This document shows, piece after piece, positions 1 through 10,138 of a DNA stretch of 64,000 bases. A program made the position numbers and the translations under genes. The notes under the pieces are model-generated. The model saw only the letters and a list, made by a program, of their open reading frames with translations. It did not search any database and was not told where the DNA came from. The DNA comes from Paenibacillus eucommiae (GTDB lineage: Bacteria; Bacillota; Bacilli; Paenibacillales; NBRC-103111), in the NCBI RefSeq assembly GCF_017874215.1, contig NZ_JAGGLB010000016.1, forward strand, positions 124,001-188,000, read 5' to 3'. Numbering within the stretch: the stretch's first letter is position 1; the number at the start of each line of letters is the position of its first letter.

Positions 1-247
1 TATTTAAATCTTCATATTTTGTATATTTCAAATTTCTATGTTTTAAGTAAACACGTTTATCTACTATTTCAAAATATTCCACTTTTAATCCTGCTCCTAT
101 CGTGTATTTCTCTATTTTGATTATATTACCTTATTTTTCTAATTCCCAGAGACTTAAGTCGCAAAATGTGAAATACTAGGATAAACAAGAACGGGTTAAT
201 ATAAATAATGTTCAGTAATCATTGGGTTTACTTGGAGGCTGATGCGA

Positions 248-844
248 ATGAATTCAACTAACCAATTTGAATACACAAACAACGTTTTCACGATTGAGTG
301 TGCCGATATTATTTTGCGTGAGTATAGAATTGAGGATTTGGACGAATTTTACGCTCTTACCCAGCAATCTGAAATAACAGAATTTTTGCCAGGATGGGAT
401 GTATCCAAGGAACAACGGTTAGAGTGGTTAATTAATCACGAATTAATAGAAAACAAACAGTTCTTAAAGGCTGTCTCGGAGGGTGGCAATATTGCGCAGC
501 TTCGTTTACGGTTAGGAATTATATCAAAGGAGACCGGGGAGTTTATCGGTTGGTGTTGCACTGGAATAAAAGAGGAATTGCCGCCTCCGAACAGGGAGAT
601 CATGTTTGCCATATCAAAGCATCACAGAAATAATGGCTATACAACTCAAGCGACACAAGGCATTATCAAGTTTTTATTTGAGAAAACAGATGTACAGGAA
701 ATTAACATAATTGCTCTGATACGTAACATTCCCTCCAATAGAGTCATACAAAAATGTGGTTTTCGTTTTATAAATGTTATGGAGATTGAAGGCGAGAAAA
801 TTAATTGTTACAAACTTAGTAAGGAAACAAGATCCCATGTTTAG
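248..844 (+). CDS. GNAT family N-acetyltransferase (RimJ/RimL type)
   Basis: This is a protein of about 198 residues with the layout of the RimJ/RimL-like GNAT family, which moves an acetyl group from acetyl-CoA to an amine. Visible signs are the N-terminal 'IILREYRIEDLDEFYAL' segment, the beta-strand 'GEFIGWCC', the acetyl-CoA loop region 'ISKHHRNNGYTTQATQG' and the terminal 'NRVIQKCGF' segment typical of this family. I chose the ATG at 248 over the one at 242 because GGAGG at 234-238 is 9 bases from it but only 3 from the upstream ATG. The substrate is unknown. The next gene is APH-like, so this may be one of the small-molecule modifying enzymes common in this genome. The acetyltransferase call is firm; the substrate cannot be read. 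Confidence 0.85.
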   Translation: MNSTNQFEYTNNVFTIECADIILREYRIEDLDEFYALTQQSEITEFLPGWDVSKEQRLEWLINHELIENKQFLKAVSEGGNIAQLRLRLGIISKETGEFIGWCCTGIKEELPPPNREIMFAISKHHRNNGYTTQATQGIIKFLFEKTDVQEINIIALIRNIPSNRVIQKCGFRFINVMEIEGEKINCYKLSKETRSHV

Positions 845-869
845 TATTTAGTGGAGGATAGCTAATCAC

Positions 870-1823
870 ATGTACAATAATGATAAAAATGAACATTACG
901 GTATTATTAATGAAACACTTAAATTATTTGTTTCTTCAGAGGCTGAGATTTTAAAAGTAGAGGAGCAGGCAATAGCTAAGGGGTTTTCAGCTGAAGATAT
1001 CGTACGCCATAAAATTATTATAATGGATAACAAGGAAGAAAAAGTAATAACTTTTATAACCAAAAGATCAACTTTGATCGAACGTCGTGTTCTTTCCCGA
1101 TTATACAAGCAATCAGCTAATGTACCGTTTAACTTCTCATATAATTATGAATCAGATGAACCAAGTACTATCTACATGCAAGATATAGATTTTGACACAG
1201 ACTATAGTAAACTCAACATAGAAAAGATTCTTAGAAGTGAGTATAAACTTTTAGCACATATTCATAGTAAAAACTATGGACTTAAGGACGACCTCGCTTG
1301 GTTACCCGTTGCTGACCGTGTTTATATTATAAAAATGCTCGATGAACGTTGGAAACCTTTTTGGGATAAAGCGCTTGAAAACGAACAATTTTTAGAAACT
1401 TTTGCTGCTTATATTCCAGAAATCAAAGCAGTTGCTGCTCTAATAATTGATGATATGGAGATTGTTATAAATGATGAAAGTTCACATACTTTGATCCATA
1501 CAGATATGCATCCAGGAAATGTATTAGTCGGTAGTAATGATGATCTTTATTTTATTGACTGGGAAGAAGCTCATTATGGATCCTTTTATTTTGACATACC
1601 CCTTCGATTTAATACTTATGAAAAAGCAGAGAAATACCGTCAAGAACTTGTTTTACAAGGGATAGAAATACAGCAGAATTACTTTGCTGAACGATATAAA
1701 GTTGCCTCACGTTATATTGGATTACGGTATATGGCATGGACTTTGGGATCGTGGGAAAATAATCATCATTCTTTGGAGTCACTTCAAAGCTATATTAATA
1801 TGATCGTAGGTAAAGATATTTAG
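870..1823 (+). CDS. Aminoglycoside phosphotransferase (APH)-like kinase
   Basis: A 317-residue protein of the APH/choline-kinase fold. The catalytic loop is 'HTDMHPGN' near residues 210-217, matching the family pattern HxDxxxxN, with the metal-binding 'FIDWEE' about 15 residues later. The N-terminal half is poorly conserved, as usual for these kinases. It lies 25 bp after the GNAT gene and probably shares its transcript. The Shine-Dalgarno GGAGG (853-857) is rather far (12 bases) from the ATG. The substrate could be an antibiotic or a small metabolite such as a sugar or amino alcohol; the sequence does not decide. The kinase fold is well supported, antibiotic resistance is not shown. Confidence 0.82.
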   Translation: MYNNDKNEHYGIINETLKLFVSSEAEILKVEEQAIAKGFSAEDIVRHKIIIMDNKEEKVITFITKRSTLIERRVLSRLYKQSANVPFNFSYNYESDEPSTIYMQDIDFDTDYSKLNIEKILRSEYKLLAHIHSKNYGLKDDLAWLPVADRVYIIKMLDERWKPFWDKALENEQFLETFAAYIPEIKAVAALIIDDMEIVINDESSHTLIHTDMHPGNVLVGSNDDLYFIDWEEAHYGSFYFDIPLRFNTYEKAEKYRQELVLQGIEIQQNYFAERYKVASRYIGLRYMAWTLGSWENNHHSLESLQSYINMIVGKDI

Positions 1824-1938
1824 GAACAAGTATTCGGGGAGGTTGTAGTATAGTTGAAAAAGGAATTTAAATTCAAATCTCGAATATCTAATGTAATCGA
1901 ATAGCTGAAAATTTGATGATAGACAGGAGTTAGATACG

Positions 1939-2286
1939 ATGATAAAAGGTTTCGGAGGAATATTTTGGAGAACTAAGAATCTTGAAGTTATAAAAAAATG
2001 GTACAGTGAAGTGTTGAAGATTGAAATAGATAATTGGAATGGGACTGTGATAAAACCCGAATTAGGCAATGAGACTATCTTTTCTTTCTTTACTGAGAAT
2101 GACAGTTATTTTCCAACAGAACAACAAGTGATGTTAAATTTCCAAGTACATAATCTGAACGAGACTATTAAGCATCTTGAACATATTGGTGTACCTCTTG
2201 CAAAGAAAAAAGAGATTAGTGAATTTGGACAGTTTGTTTGGATTGAAGATCCTGATGGTCGACTGATCGAGCTTTGGGAGAAATAA
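1939..2286 (+). CDS. VOC family protein (glyoxalase/bleomycin-resistance fold)
   Basis: A 115-residue single-domain VOC protein. It has the two beta-alpha-beta-beta-beta half-modules: 'GFGGIFWRTKNLEVIKKWYSEVL' type start and the closing 'IEDPDGRLIELWE' strand, whose Glu is usually a metal ligand. Members are metal-dependent isomerases or dioxygenases or drug-binding proteins. AGGAG precedes the ATG. It ends before a strong terminator shared with the convergent SLH gene. The exact reaction cannot be inferred. It is separated from the APH-like gene by about 115 bp without a coding signal. Confidence 0.85.
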   Translation: MIKGFGGIFWRTKNLEVIKKWYSEVLKIEIDNWNGTVIKPELGNETIFSFFTENDSYFPTEQQVMLNFQVHNLNETIKHLEHIGVPLAKKKEISEFGQFVWIEDPDGRLIELWEK

Positions 2287-2304
2287 GCCTATTAAATAAA
2301 TGGC

Positions 2305-2338
2305 AAAAGGACCTGACGAGGTATCGTCAGGTCCTTTT
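2305..2338. terminator. Bidirectional intrinsic terminator
   Basis: A perfect 15-bp inverted repeat (2305-2319 with 2324-2338, loop GGTA) begins with AAAA and ends with TTTT, so it can end transcription from both the VOC gene (+) and the SLH gene (-). Confidence 0.9.
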
Positions 2339-2368
2339 CTAAGGCAAGAAGCTGTCAGCTATTGCAGC

Positions 2369-4978
2369 TTATTTCGAAGTAAAGTCAGTTGAAGCTGCGA
2401 TAATATCTGAAAATGCCCAGTGAGTGGATGGGACATCTGTGAAGCTGGTTGTTACGGGAGCTTGTTTAACATCGCGCTTCAGAATACGATTAATAATTGC
2501 TGCAGCTTCTGCACGTGTCAAAGGTTGATTAGGCTTGAACGTTCCATCCTGCAAATCCGTCATGATCCCTGCCTGACTGGCCTGCTTGATGTAAGCTGAT
2601 GCCCAGTGCCCGCTAATGTCGCTGGCTTGCGACTGGCCTTCGCCGGTCAGGTTCAGCCAACGGCTGGATATAGCTGCCATCTCAGCACGTGTAATAGCTT
2701 GTCCCGGGGCAAAAACATTACCCGACACGCCGTCCATCAATCCGGCTGTTTGCGTATAGAGGATGGCCTGAAGTGCCCAATGGGAGGACGGGACATCAGA
2801 ATAAGGAGCTGCCGCTGAAGCTGGAGTGGATGTTCCTGCCTCTAGACGCGATAGAATCATGGCCATCTCAGCGCGGCTCATAGTATGATCCGGTCTGAAC
2901 GTGCCATCCAGATATCCTTGCATATATCCTTTGTACAGGATGGATGGCTTGTTTGGCACTTCAACTTCTTGTTGCGGCAAATCCACAATTGTGAATGTGC
3001 TGAATTTTGTTACTGTGAATTTCAATCCCAATTTTCCTTCTTGAAAATTAACGACTTGCGGCTGAATCAGCTCTTTCTCCCCGTCACTGTGCTCAACGAA
3101 AATGGAGAGACGGCTTAGCCATTGCTTGCGTGCTGCTGCATCCTGCGGAACGATCTGTGGGTCCAGAGGAAGCACCAGCTCCACCGCGCGGCTTTGCAGA
3201 TTGGTCTCAATCGTCATAGGACGGCCAACAATGCTGATAGTCCCTCTGCCAATTGCCTTAGTTACAATTTTCTCCTGCTTTGCCCGATCCTCGACTTCAT
3301 TCTGAGCGGATTTCTCCTTGATCGGAACGATATGGAAATACACATCTTCCGTATAATTTGTCAAGGATGCTGCCGGAATAGAGACAATGACATCGTTCAT
3401 ATGAATTTCGATGCTAATATTAGCTTCTGCCAGCAGTTTGGCTGCTGAGTGGGTGAAGGATACCTTCACCTGTTCGACTTCATCCTTAGTGTCCGGAAGA
3501 ATCAGTCTGGCGATTGTTTGCTTCGCTGCCTGCAGGCTTGAGATGGTTTCAAGTGCGTTGCCTTGAGAAAAGGTGACTTCATCCTTTTTTTGACCATTGG
3601 CCCCGCTTGTACGTGTAAGAGTAGCTGTTGCGTTTGAGAGGTTTTGGCCTGTGCTATCTTTGACGGCCAGTGTAATCTTCTCTCCAACACTCGTGGGAGC
3701 AGGAGATGGCACGCTTGTTACGGTTACGACAGCTGTGTCGGTAAAGTCGCCGTCAACTGTACTGGCAGTAATTGTTGTGGTTCCCGCGCTAACGGGACGT
3801 ACAATTCCGTCCGTAACTGTCGCGATGTTAGGGTCGCTGCTTTCCCAGATGATAGTCTTATTTGCTGCATTTGCTGGCAAGACCTCCGCATTTAAGGTTG
3901 AAGAAGTGCCGTTCGCTTCCAGGTTCAACGTCTTTTGGTCCAGAGTAATCCCTGTTACAGCAATGGGAGATTCCACTATGACCGTGCGTTTAACTTCGGC
4001 AGCCTTCAGTCCTAAAGGATTGGTCACATTATAGTGTACCTTATAGGTACCTGCGACTCCAGTATTAACGCGGTCTACTTGAAGGCCATCTTTGGAGTAA
4101 GTGATTTGTGCGATTAAATTTTCATGTTTTTCGTCAACTATGGTTACACCAGCTTCTTCATACTCTTCACCAAAGCCTATGTTAATGACGGCAGGTCCAT
4201 TTAGAGTGATGACAGGAGGGGATTGAAAACTGATTTCAGTAATTACACCCGCATTGCCAGTATAAGATCTACCATCAGGTAAAAATGTAAGGCCATATAC
4301 TTCTCCTCTTTTACCTGTGTTAACCATTGAGCTGCTGGTTAGTGGAGCACTGAAAGCTTCATAGGAGATTTTGTAGAAATTGCCGTTAATATTGTTTAGA
4401 TATAAGTTCCCAGCATTATCGAAGGCAATTGCATAGAAATTAGCAGCAGGAGTTATATCCGCCAACAATTGCGTGGATGTGGAGCTGTCCTTGGGTAAGA
4501 CGAATATACCATTGGAGTTGTAGCCTGCGAAATAAAGGTCACCAGCGGAGTTGAAGGCAAGCCCATAAACATAATTGAAAGAGGCTTGGTGGTACACAGT
4601 AGAGATTGCTGCGAGTTCATTTGCCGTTAAGGGCAGTTGACCGCTCAGGGCGCTGCGTGGTATTTTATTTATTTTATTGCTGCTGTCTACAGTATAAAAT
4701 AAATCCCCTTCCTGATTCACTGCAATAGACATAAAGGATTGATTTGAGGCAACGATTTGCGTTACAGCCCCAGTGGCTAACGTGAACTTCGATATTCCCT
4801 TATCACGCTGAGCTACGTATACTTCTCCATCATAATAAGCCAGTCCATAGGGGGATGAAATACCAGATTGGTCGAGTGTAACCGTATCTCCGTTATCAGG
4901 ATTAGCATGGACATACGTTCCTGTCAGGTTAACTCCGATAAACAATAAAGCAAGTATTGAGATTAAGACACTCCTCAT
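2369..4978 (-). CDS. Secreted SLH-anchored beta-propeller / Ig-like surface protein
   Basis: About 869 residues. The start is the ATG at 4978, preceded by GGGAG, and opens a signal peptide (MRSVLISILALLF...). Next comes a propeller-like stretch (about residues 30-255) with repeated 'GLAYYDGEVYVA', 'GDLYFAG', 'GNLYLNN' strands as in NHL/SMP-30-like folds. A DUF5011-type Ig domain follows ('GPAVINIGFGEEYEEAGV', about 255-340), then a BIG2 domain (about 342-425). A beta-rich region (430-675) and three SLH domains (about 680-865) end the protein. SLH domains bind pyruvylated secondary cell-wall polymer, so it sits on the outer wall. The last SLH motif is slightly short, ending soon after 'FTDVPSTHWAF'. 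Divergent from the 5333 gene. Role unknown; adhesion or ligand sensing are possible. Confidence 0.85.
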   Translation of the reverse strand: MRSVLISILALLFIGVNLTGTYVHANPDNGDTVTLDQSGISSPYGLAYYDGEVYVAQRDKGISKFTLATGAVTQIVASNQSFMSIAVNQEGDLFYTVDSSNKINKIPRSALSGQLPLTANELAAISTVYHQASFNYVYGLAFNSAGDLYFAGYNSNGIFVLPKDSSTSTQLLADITPAANFYAIAFDNAGNLYLNNINGNFYKISYEAFSAPLTSSSMVNTGKRGEVYGLTFLPDGRSYTGNAGVITEISFQSPPVITLNGPAVINIGFGEEYEEAGVTIVDEKHENLIAQITYSKDGLQVDRVNTGVAGTYKVHYNVTNPLGLKAAEVKRTVIVESPIAVTGITLDQKTLNLEANGTSSTLNAEVLPANAANKTIIWESSDPNIATVTDGIVRPVSAGTTTITASTVDGDFTDTAVVTVTSVPSPAPTSVGEKITLAVKDSTGQNLSNATATLTRTSGANGQKKDEVTFSQGNALETISSLQAAKQTIARLILPDTKDEVEQVKVSFTHSAAKLLAEANISIEIHMNDVIVSIPAASLTNYTEDVYFHIVPIKEKSAQNEVEDRAKQEKIVTKAIGRGTISIVGRPMTIETNLQSRAVELVLPLDPQIVPQDAAARKQWLSRLSIFVEHSDGEKELIQPQVVNFQEGKLGLKFTVTKFSTFTIVDLPQQEVEVPNKPSILYKGYMQGYLDGTFRPDHTMSRAEMAMILSRLEAGTSTPASAAAPYSDVPSSHWALQAILYTQTAGLMDGVSGNVFAPGQAITRAEMAAISSRWLNLTGEGQSQASDISGHWASAYIKQASQAGIMTDLQDGTFKPNQPLTRAEAAAIINRILKRDVKQAPVTTSFTDVPSTHWAFSDIIAASTDFTSK

Positions 4979-5332
4979 GTTAGTCTCCCTTTCACTTCTC
5001 TTGTAGTTATGCTGCTGAACTAGAGTATAAATGAAGCCGCTGTACAAATTCTAAACATAGGACCCCTTATTCCGACAAAAAAGCCTAAATTCCTATGTTC
5101 TTCAATCGGATGATTTGATACAATGATCATGTTGGTAAAAATGGGCAGCTCTGGTTTTGCCAGTGAACCAATAGCACTTTGTGCAGAGTCAATCTAGTCA
5201 GCTTGCAATGAATTAAAAACACTTTACAGGAGTTGATGCTCATTAGTTTGTAGGGTTGTTGTTGCATCAGTTGTAAAATAAGAGGTTGTGCCGCGCCAAT
5301 AGCGGGAACAACTGTGGAGGGTTCCTTGACAA
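4979..5332. other. Divergent intergenic region with inverted repeat
   Basis: 354 bp between two outward-facing SLH genes, so it must hold both promoters. The one clear structure is a 9-bp inverted repeat AACATAGGA (5054-5062) / TCCTATGTT (5091-5099), separated by 28 bp. It could be an operator pair or a weak hairpin. I could not fix promoter boxes with confidence. Confidence 0.4.
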
Positions 5333-8300
5333 ATGAATAACTTTAAACGAAGAGTATCAATTTTGGTAGCTTTTATGTTCATTTGTAATCTACTAGCAGG
5401 AGTTATTCTCCCTACACAAAAAGCTGGTGCAGAAGACCTGACTAATCAGGTTTGGTTTGGTCATAACAAAGTGACTGCTGGTGATTTTGTTTTATTCAGT
5501 GGAAGACTCTGGAATGTGATTGCAGATAATTACTTGATTAGTAGTGAAGTTTCACCTGAAGTTCCTTATGGACCCACTTTTGATGCAGTTGATCCTGAAA
5601 GCGTGGCTCATTATTTAAACACTACATTCTATGATACTATCAGCCCTGAGGACAAATCGTATATACATACCAGAACCTGGTACTTAGGACACACTGTGCC
5701 CACGGTAGGCGGGGTATACAAGATTGTCGTAGCCAGTATTGGTTTACTAAGCACTCAAGAATATGAGGCTTACAAGGGGAGCATACCTTCCACACCCCAG
5801 GAATACTGGTTATTAAACCGGGAAACAAAGGATTCACCCCATATTAGCTTCGCAACAGCGGCAGGGATTCACGCTAAGTCTTCGGACTCTCTAAGTGGTG
5901 TCAGACCAGCCCTATACTTAAAGCCTGATACACTTATTGAGACAGGAAAAGGAACGGTAGAAGATCCGCATAGAGTTGGAGAAGATATTGTTATTCAAAA
6001 GCCGGCTCATTTTATTGTCGAGCATGCAGCTGATGATTATGTCGATATCCGTTGGTCAGAGGTTTCAAAGGCATCGGGTTACAACCTGTATAGGGATGGA
6101 GAATTAGTTTACTCAGGAACCCAGACATCCTTTACCGACACAGGCTTGCGCAGCCAGTCACCCTACTCTTACTCAGTAACGGCGACAATAGAGGGCTTTG
6201 AAAGTCAATTTTTACATACCAAGGGTACAGTACTAACATCCGGATATCCATTACTGCCAATGACGTCAAAGTTCGAGAAGACGGTAACAGGCGATACCTA
6301 CCTCAGCCTTAGCTGGTCACCCATAGAAGGGGCATCGGGCTATAAATTAAGCAGAGACGGCAAAGAAATTGCCGATTCAACTAACCTTAGCTATGAGGAT
6401 AAGGATTTAACCCCAGATACTAACTATGTGTATTCCCTTCAAGGCTATAGCCTGGATGGTCAACTTAGTAAAAAAGCTGTTTTAACTGTAAAGACAGATC
6501 GTGCAAAATCAGCAAACAATCTTCTTTCCAGTCTGAGTATCAGTGGCGTAGAGCTAACACCCGGGTTCGACAAAGATACAATCCGTTACATAATTAAGAG
6601 TTCTATAACACCAGTCATACTTAATGCGGTAACAGAAGATACCAACGCTAAAATAAGTTACAACGGGATTCCTTTAGAATCAGGGGTAGATTCACAGCCT
6701 TTGCTTCTTAAAGCCGAAGATACATTAGTTATTTCTGTTCTTTCAGAGTCAGGAGTTCTAAAAGAGTACACGATACTTGTAAAGCAGGAGTTTTCTTCTG
6801 AAAACAGTTTAACAGCTATTCTTTTAACTGGCGCAGTATTGAATGAGCCTTTTGATGAAAACTTGCTTCACTACACCTCGAACGTTCCATATGGAACTGA
6901 CTCCATGAGTTTTACAGTTTTTTCTTCAAGTACCTTCTCTAACATCAAGATCAACAATCAGCCTGTAGCTAAAAATGAGCGTTCTGGCGATTTCCCTTTG
7001 GGAGAAGGAGTCAGTGATTTCAGTATTGCTGTAGAAGCTGAGGATGGGCAAACGAAAATTTACACCATTCGTATAACTAGAGATGAACAATCGGAAGTTA
7101 AGAGTGAGAATGCTGATTTACAATCTGTAGAGATACCTAATATTTCATTTAGTCCTGTTTTTGACCCGGCAGAGACCTCATACACATCAACAGTTCCAAC
7201 TGAAGTAGATTCTATTTTGCTAATAGCTGACAAAGTGGATACAAACGCAATAATCTTCATAAATGGTAATCTGACAACAAGTGGCTCTCCTTCTGATCCA
7301 TTATCTCTACAGGAGGGACTAAATCCAATTTCAATCGAAGTGGTAGCACAAAACGGAAATAAAAAGGTCTATACGTTCTTAGTAACTCGTGAAAAGTCTG
7401 ACCCAAAACCTCCTATTGTAGTGCCAGAACCAGGAGCAACAACATTTAAGGCTTCTGAGATAACAAAAACCTCAGTAAAATTAGTTTGGGATCCGGTTGA
7501 AAATGCCGAGTCTTATCTGATCTCACGGGATAACAACGCTCCAGTAATGGTAGCAGGTTCAGGTACGACATTTTTCGAAGATTCGGATCTGCTTGAGTTT
7601 ACTAGATATACGTACTCATTGATTGCACGTAACAATCTGGGAGACTCGGTAATAGCAACTACATCAGTAGAAACCTTGGGCTCTGTACCTACAACCCCTG
7701 AGAACTTAACCGCTACTAAGGTTTCACATGAATCAGTCAGCCTTAATTGGGGGAGCGTGAATAATGTAACTTCATATGTTATAACGCGGGATAACAATGA
7801 ACAGGAACAGAAATCGGAACAGAAATCGGAACAGAAATCGGAACAGAAATCGGAACAGAAATCGGAACAGAAACCGGTATACGAAGGTATCCTAACAGAA
7901 TTTGTTGATACATCAGTGAGCCCTTTATCTACCTATACCTATACTCTAACTGCGAAGAATGCCGTCGGGGCGTCTGGATCTACTCAAGTGTCCGTTTCAA
8001 CTCTTCCTCTTCCAGTAACTGAGCCTGGCACAGAGCCTGGTACTGATCCCGGTACTGAGCCGATAGAAATACCAGCAGTTTTAGTTGGAGAGAGGGTGGA
8101 ATTTTACTTCCCGATTCGTGCAGATGTTGAAGAGTATCACGTAGATCGTAACCCGCGGTGGACATACCTGAAAAATCCAGATGGGACTTTTCATGCAACT
8201 TACTTTAATGCGGTCACAAATGAAAGTAAAGATATTGGTAACTACTCTGTAGTAGCTGGAAAATTACCATTTTACGAAGACAATTTATCCGCTGGGGACC

Positions 8301-9142
8301 ACACGTACACCATTACATCAATTGTAAATAACCTTGATGGTACAACCACATCGGTTGTAGAACAAATTGTCAATGTTAGTGTCTTGGAACAAGAGAAAAC
8401 TGACCCACCTGCTGGTGGAGGAAATATAGGCGGGTGTTGTTTTGGCGGTAACTACAGTGAAAGCGGTCTGACAGGAGCCCCTAAGCTTGAGGGAAAAGAA
8501 AACGAGGGCCTTTCTTCTTCAGCCTTGAAATGGGAGGAAGATGAAACGAAGACATTCTTCACTTCTTTTTCAGATGTTGGAAACCACTGGGCTAAGCAGG
8601 CAATCGAATCACTGCAGCAAAAAAAGGTGATCAACGGCTACGAAGACAACACATTCAGACCAGACAACAACATAACAAGAGCCGAATTAACAACATTATT
8701 AGTAAACTCCCTAGAAGGTGTATCTGAAGATGTTCCAGAAATAGCATACACAGATGTACCGAGGGCATCCTGGTATTACAACAAAATAGCAATAGGCAGC
8801 CATACTGGTCTTGTAAATGGAGTATCTCGAAACATATTTTCACCAGAGGTCTTCGTTACAAGAGAGCAAATGCTGGCTATCATCGGACGATATTCCGAAT
8901 TGCTGGAAGCTGACTTAAATGGAACGAGAAACGTCCTGACGGAGACCTTGGCCGAACAATTACTTAACAAATTCCATGATAATTCTACCATAAGCGACTG
9001 GGCAAAAATGGACATAGCCACTGCAATCCAAAAAGGATTTGTACAAGGACATCCAGATGGATCATTAAAGCCTAAAGCTCTTGGTACACGGGCTGAAGTT
9101 GCAATGTTAGTCAATTCAGTTCTTGAGAAATATAATAAATAG
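5333..9142 (+). CDS. Giant secreted SLH protein with FN3 and cadherin-like repeats
   Basis: A 1269-residue cell-surface protein. A signal peptide (about 1-34) is followed by a DUF6273-like region (about 40-215) with 'VWFGHNKVTAGDFVLF' and 'GVRPALYLKP'. Two fibronectin-III-like domains come next (about 225-390), then three cadherin-like beta-sandwich domains starting 'LSSLSISGVELTPGFD', 'LTAILLTGAVLNEPFD' and 'LQSVEIPNISFSPVFD'. Two more FN3 domains follow, one holding a (EQKS)n repeat. A TEPGTEPGT linker, a beta domain, a Gly/Cys-rich 'GGCCFGG' patch and three C-terminal SLH domains (about 1075-1268) complete it. GGAGGG lies before the ATG. It is probably an adhesin-like or enzyme-docking wall protein; no catalytic domain is recognised. 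Confidence 0.85.
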   Translation: MNNFKRRVSILVAFMFICNLLAGVILPTQKAGAEDLTNQVWFGHNKVTAGDFVLFSGRLWNVIADNYLISSEVSPEVPYGPTFDAVDPESVAHYLNTTFYDTISPEDKSYIHTRTWYLGHTVPTVGGVYKIVVASIGLLSTQEYEAYKGSIPSTPQEYWLLNRETKDSPHISFATAAGIHAKSSDSLSGVRPALYLKPDTLIETGKGTVEDPHRVGEDIVIQKPAHFIVEHAADDYVDIRWSEVSKASGYNLYRDGELVYSGTQTSFTDTGLRSQSPYSYSVTATIEGFESQFLHTKGTVLTSGYPLLPMTSKFEKTVTGDTYLSLSWSPIEGASGYKLSRDGKEIADSTNLSYEDKDLTPDTNYVYSLQGYSLDGQLSKKAVLTVKTDRAKSANNLLSSLSISGVELTPGFDKDTIRYIIKSSITPVILNAVTEDTNAKISYNGIPLESGVDSQPLLLKAEDTLVISVLSESGVLKEYTILVKQEFSSENSLTAILLTGAVLNEPFDENLLHYTSNVPYGTDSMSFTVFSSSTFSNIKINNQPVAKNERSGDFPLGEGVSDFSIAVEAEDGQTKIYTIRITRDEQSEVKSENADLQSVEIPNISFSPVFDPAETSYTSTVPTEVDSILLIADKVDTNAIIFINGNLTTSGSPSDPLSLQEGLNPISIEVVAQNGNKKVYTFLVTREKSDPKPPIVVPEPGATTFKASEITKTSVKLVWDPVENAESYLISRDNNAPVMVAGSGTTFFEDSDLLEFTRYTYSLIARNNLGDSVIATTSVETLGSVPTTPENLTATKVSHESVSLNWGSVNNVTSYVITRDNNEQEQKSEQKSEQKSEQKSEQKSEQKPVYEGILTEFVDTSVSPLSTYTYTLTAKNAVGASGSTQVSVSTLPLPVTEPGTEPGTDPGTEPIEIPAVLVGERVEFYFPIRADVEEYHVDRNPRWTYLKNPDGTFHATYFNAVTNESKDIGNYSVVAGKLPFYEDNLSAGDHTYTITSIVNNLDGTTTSVVEQIVNVSVLEQEKTDPPAGGGNIGGCCFGGNYSESGLTGAPKLEGKENEGLSSSALKWEEDETKTFFTSFSDVGNHWAKQAIESLQQKKVINGYEDNTFRPDNNITRAELTTLLVNSLEGVSEDVPEIAYTDVPRASWYYNKIAIGSHTGLVNGVSRNIFSPEVFVTREQMLAIIGRYSELLEADLNGTRNVLTETLAEQLLNKFHDNSTISDWAKMDIATAIQKGFVQGHPDGSLKPKALGTRAEVAMLVNSVLEKYNK
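7804..7875 (+). repeat. 12-bp in-frame tandem repeat (EQKS)n
   Basis: Six copies of GGAACAGAAATC in tandem, the last one diverged, inside the second FN3 pair of the 5333 gene. Because the unit is 12 bp, copy-number change would lengthen or shorten a charged loop without a frameshift. Confidence 0.95.
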
Positions 9143-9164
9143 GACACAGGAAGAACGACTTAAT

Positions 9165-9202
9165 AAAGAGTTAGGGATGAGTTATTGTCTCTAACTCTTT
9201 TT
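9165..9202 (+). terminator. Intrinsic terminator after the SLH gene
   Basis: AAAGAGTTAG (9165-9174) pairs with CTAACTCTTT (9191-9200), followed by TTCTC and a T-run at 9210-9219. It lies just downstream of the stop at 9142 and between convergent genes. Confidence 0.8.
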
Positions 9203-9244
9203 CTCTGTGCAGTTTTTTTTTGATTTAAAACATAAAGTCGGGTT

Positions 9245-10138
9245 TTATTCACCAGGTTTAACATTACTTTTGCATGTAAATTGCTTAACGGCATCATGGA
9301 TATGTTTCTCGAAATTATCTCGACCAGGATCATACTTATCTAATGAATTAATATTTTTTAAACCGAACCCCTTCATACCTTCAGCCTCAAAATCATTGTT
9401 TTTTTCAACAAGATGTACTGGAGAATACCATGCATACCCATCCTGTCGAACAAACCAAGCACCGCCTCCACTTTCATATTCATAAAAGTCCTCTATATAT
9501 ACCATTGCATTAGACCATTTCTCAGCGTCAGAACCTCTAGTAAAATCTTCACAAAGAGCCTTTAGCTTGGTCTCTAAAGCCGCTATCATCCTATCCTTAC
9601 GCGAAGATGTGCCATAATTGGGTTTGTGAGGCTGTTTCACTTCAACTGAAAATGTTTCAATTACCTCAAACTTGTCTTGGGGCCAGAGGTTTTCATCTTT
9701 ACTGACTTGGCCATCACAGTAGACGATTCCATTTTTTATCTCAAATATGGCCAGCCACTCGCCAATGCTCGTATGGGCATATACTTTCTTCTTTCCAGAG
9801 ATATCGGAATATAAACGAACTTCAATATCAATTGTTTGACCGATATAGGGATCAAAACTTTTGGCGGAGTAATTCCCCTGGACTTTTTCTGGATAAAACC
9901 ACAACCTATAATTTATATATTCTTCAAGAGAGCTTTTGATATTTACTTTCGTGAAGCCGGTTGGCAGTTTTTCCTCCGGATTCGGTGAAACATAGTTCTC
10001 CGTTACCTGTATGGTTTCCTTGGGTATGTCCCTGCTGGCGATCACTACGCCATTTCTAGGGTTGCTTGTTGTGGAACAAGAGCAAATAAGTAGGGTTATC
10101 CCTGTTACTAAGCCGATGAACGGTATCTTTTTCTTCAT
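9245..10138 (-). CDS. Predicted lipoprotein of unknown function
   Basis: About 297 residues. I chose the ATG at 10138 because AGGAG precedes it and it starts a lipoprotein signal, MKKKIPFIGLVTGITLLICSC, whose last Cys would be lipidated. The mature part has a hydrophilic, mixed alpha/beta composition ('YRLWFYPEKVQGNYSAKSFD', 'GQTIDIEVRLYSD', 'FEVIETFSVEVKQP') with no motif I recognise. It would be tethered to the outside of the membrane. It stands alone and faces the 5333 SLH gene. Function unknown. Confidence 0.75.
   Translation of the reverse strand: MKKKIPFIGLVTGITLLICSCSTTSNPRNGVVIASRDIPKETIQVTENYVSPNPEEKLPTGFTKVNIKSSLEEYINYRLWFYPEKVQGNYSAKSFDPYIGQTIDIEVRLYSDISGKKKVYAHTSIGEWLAIFEIKNGIVYCDGQVSKDENLWPQDKFEVIETFSVEVKQPHKPNYGTSSRKDRMIAALETKLKALCEDFTRGSDAEKWSNAMVYIEDFYEYESGGGAWFVRQDGYAWYSPVHLVEKNNDFEAEGMKGFGLKNINSLDKYDPGRDNFEKHIHDAVKQFTCKSNVKPGE

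Noticed and set aside
4979..5047. 24-residue N-terminal extension of the minus-strand SLH protein
   Set aside because: ATG 4978 has GGGAG and begins a proper signal peptide; the extension would spoil it.
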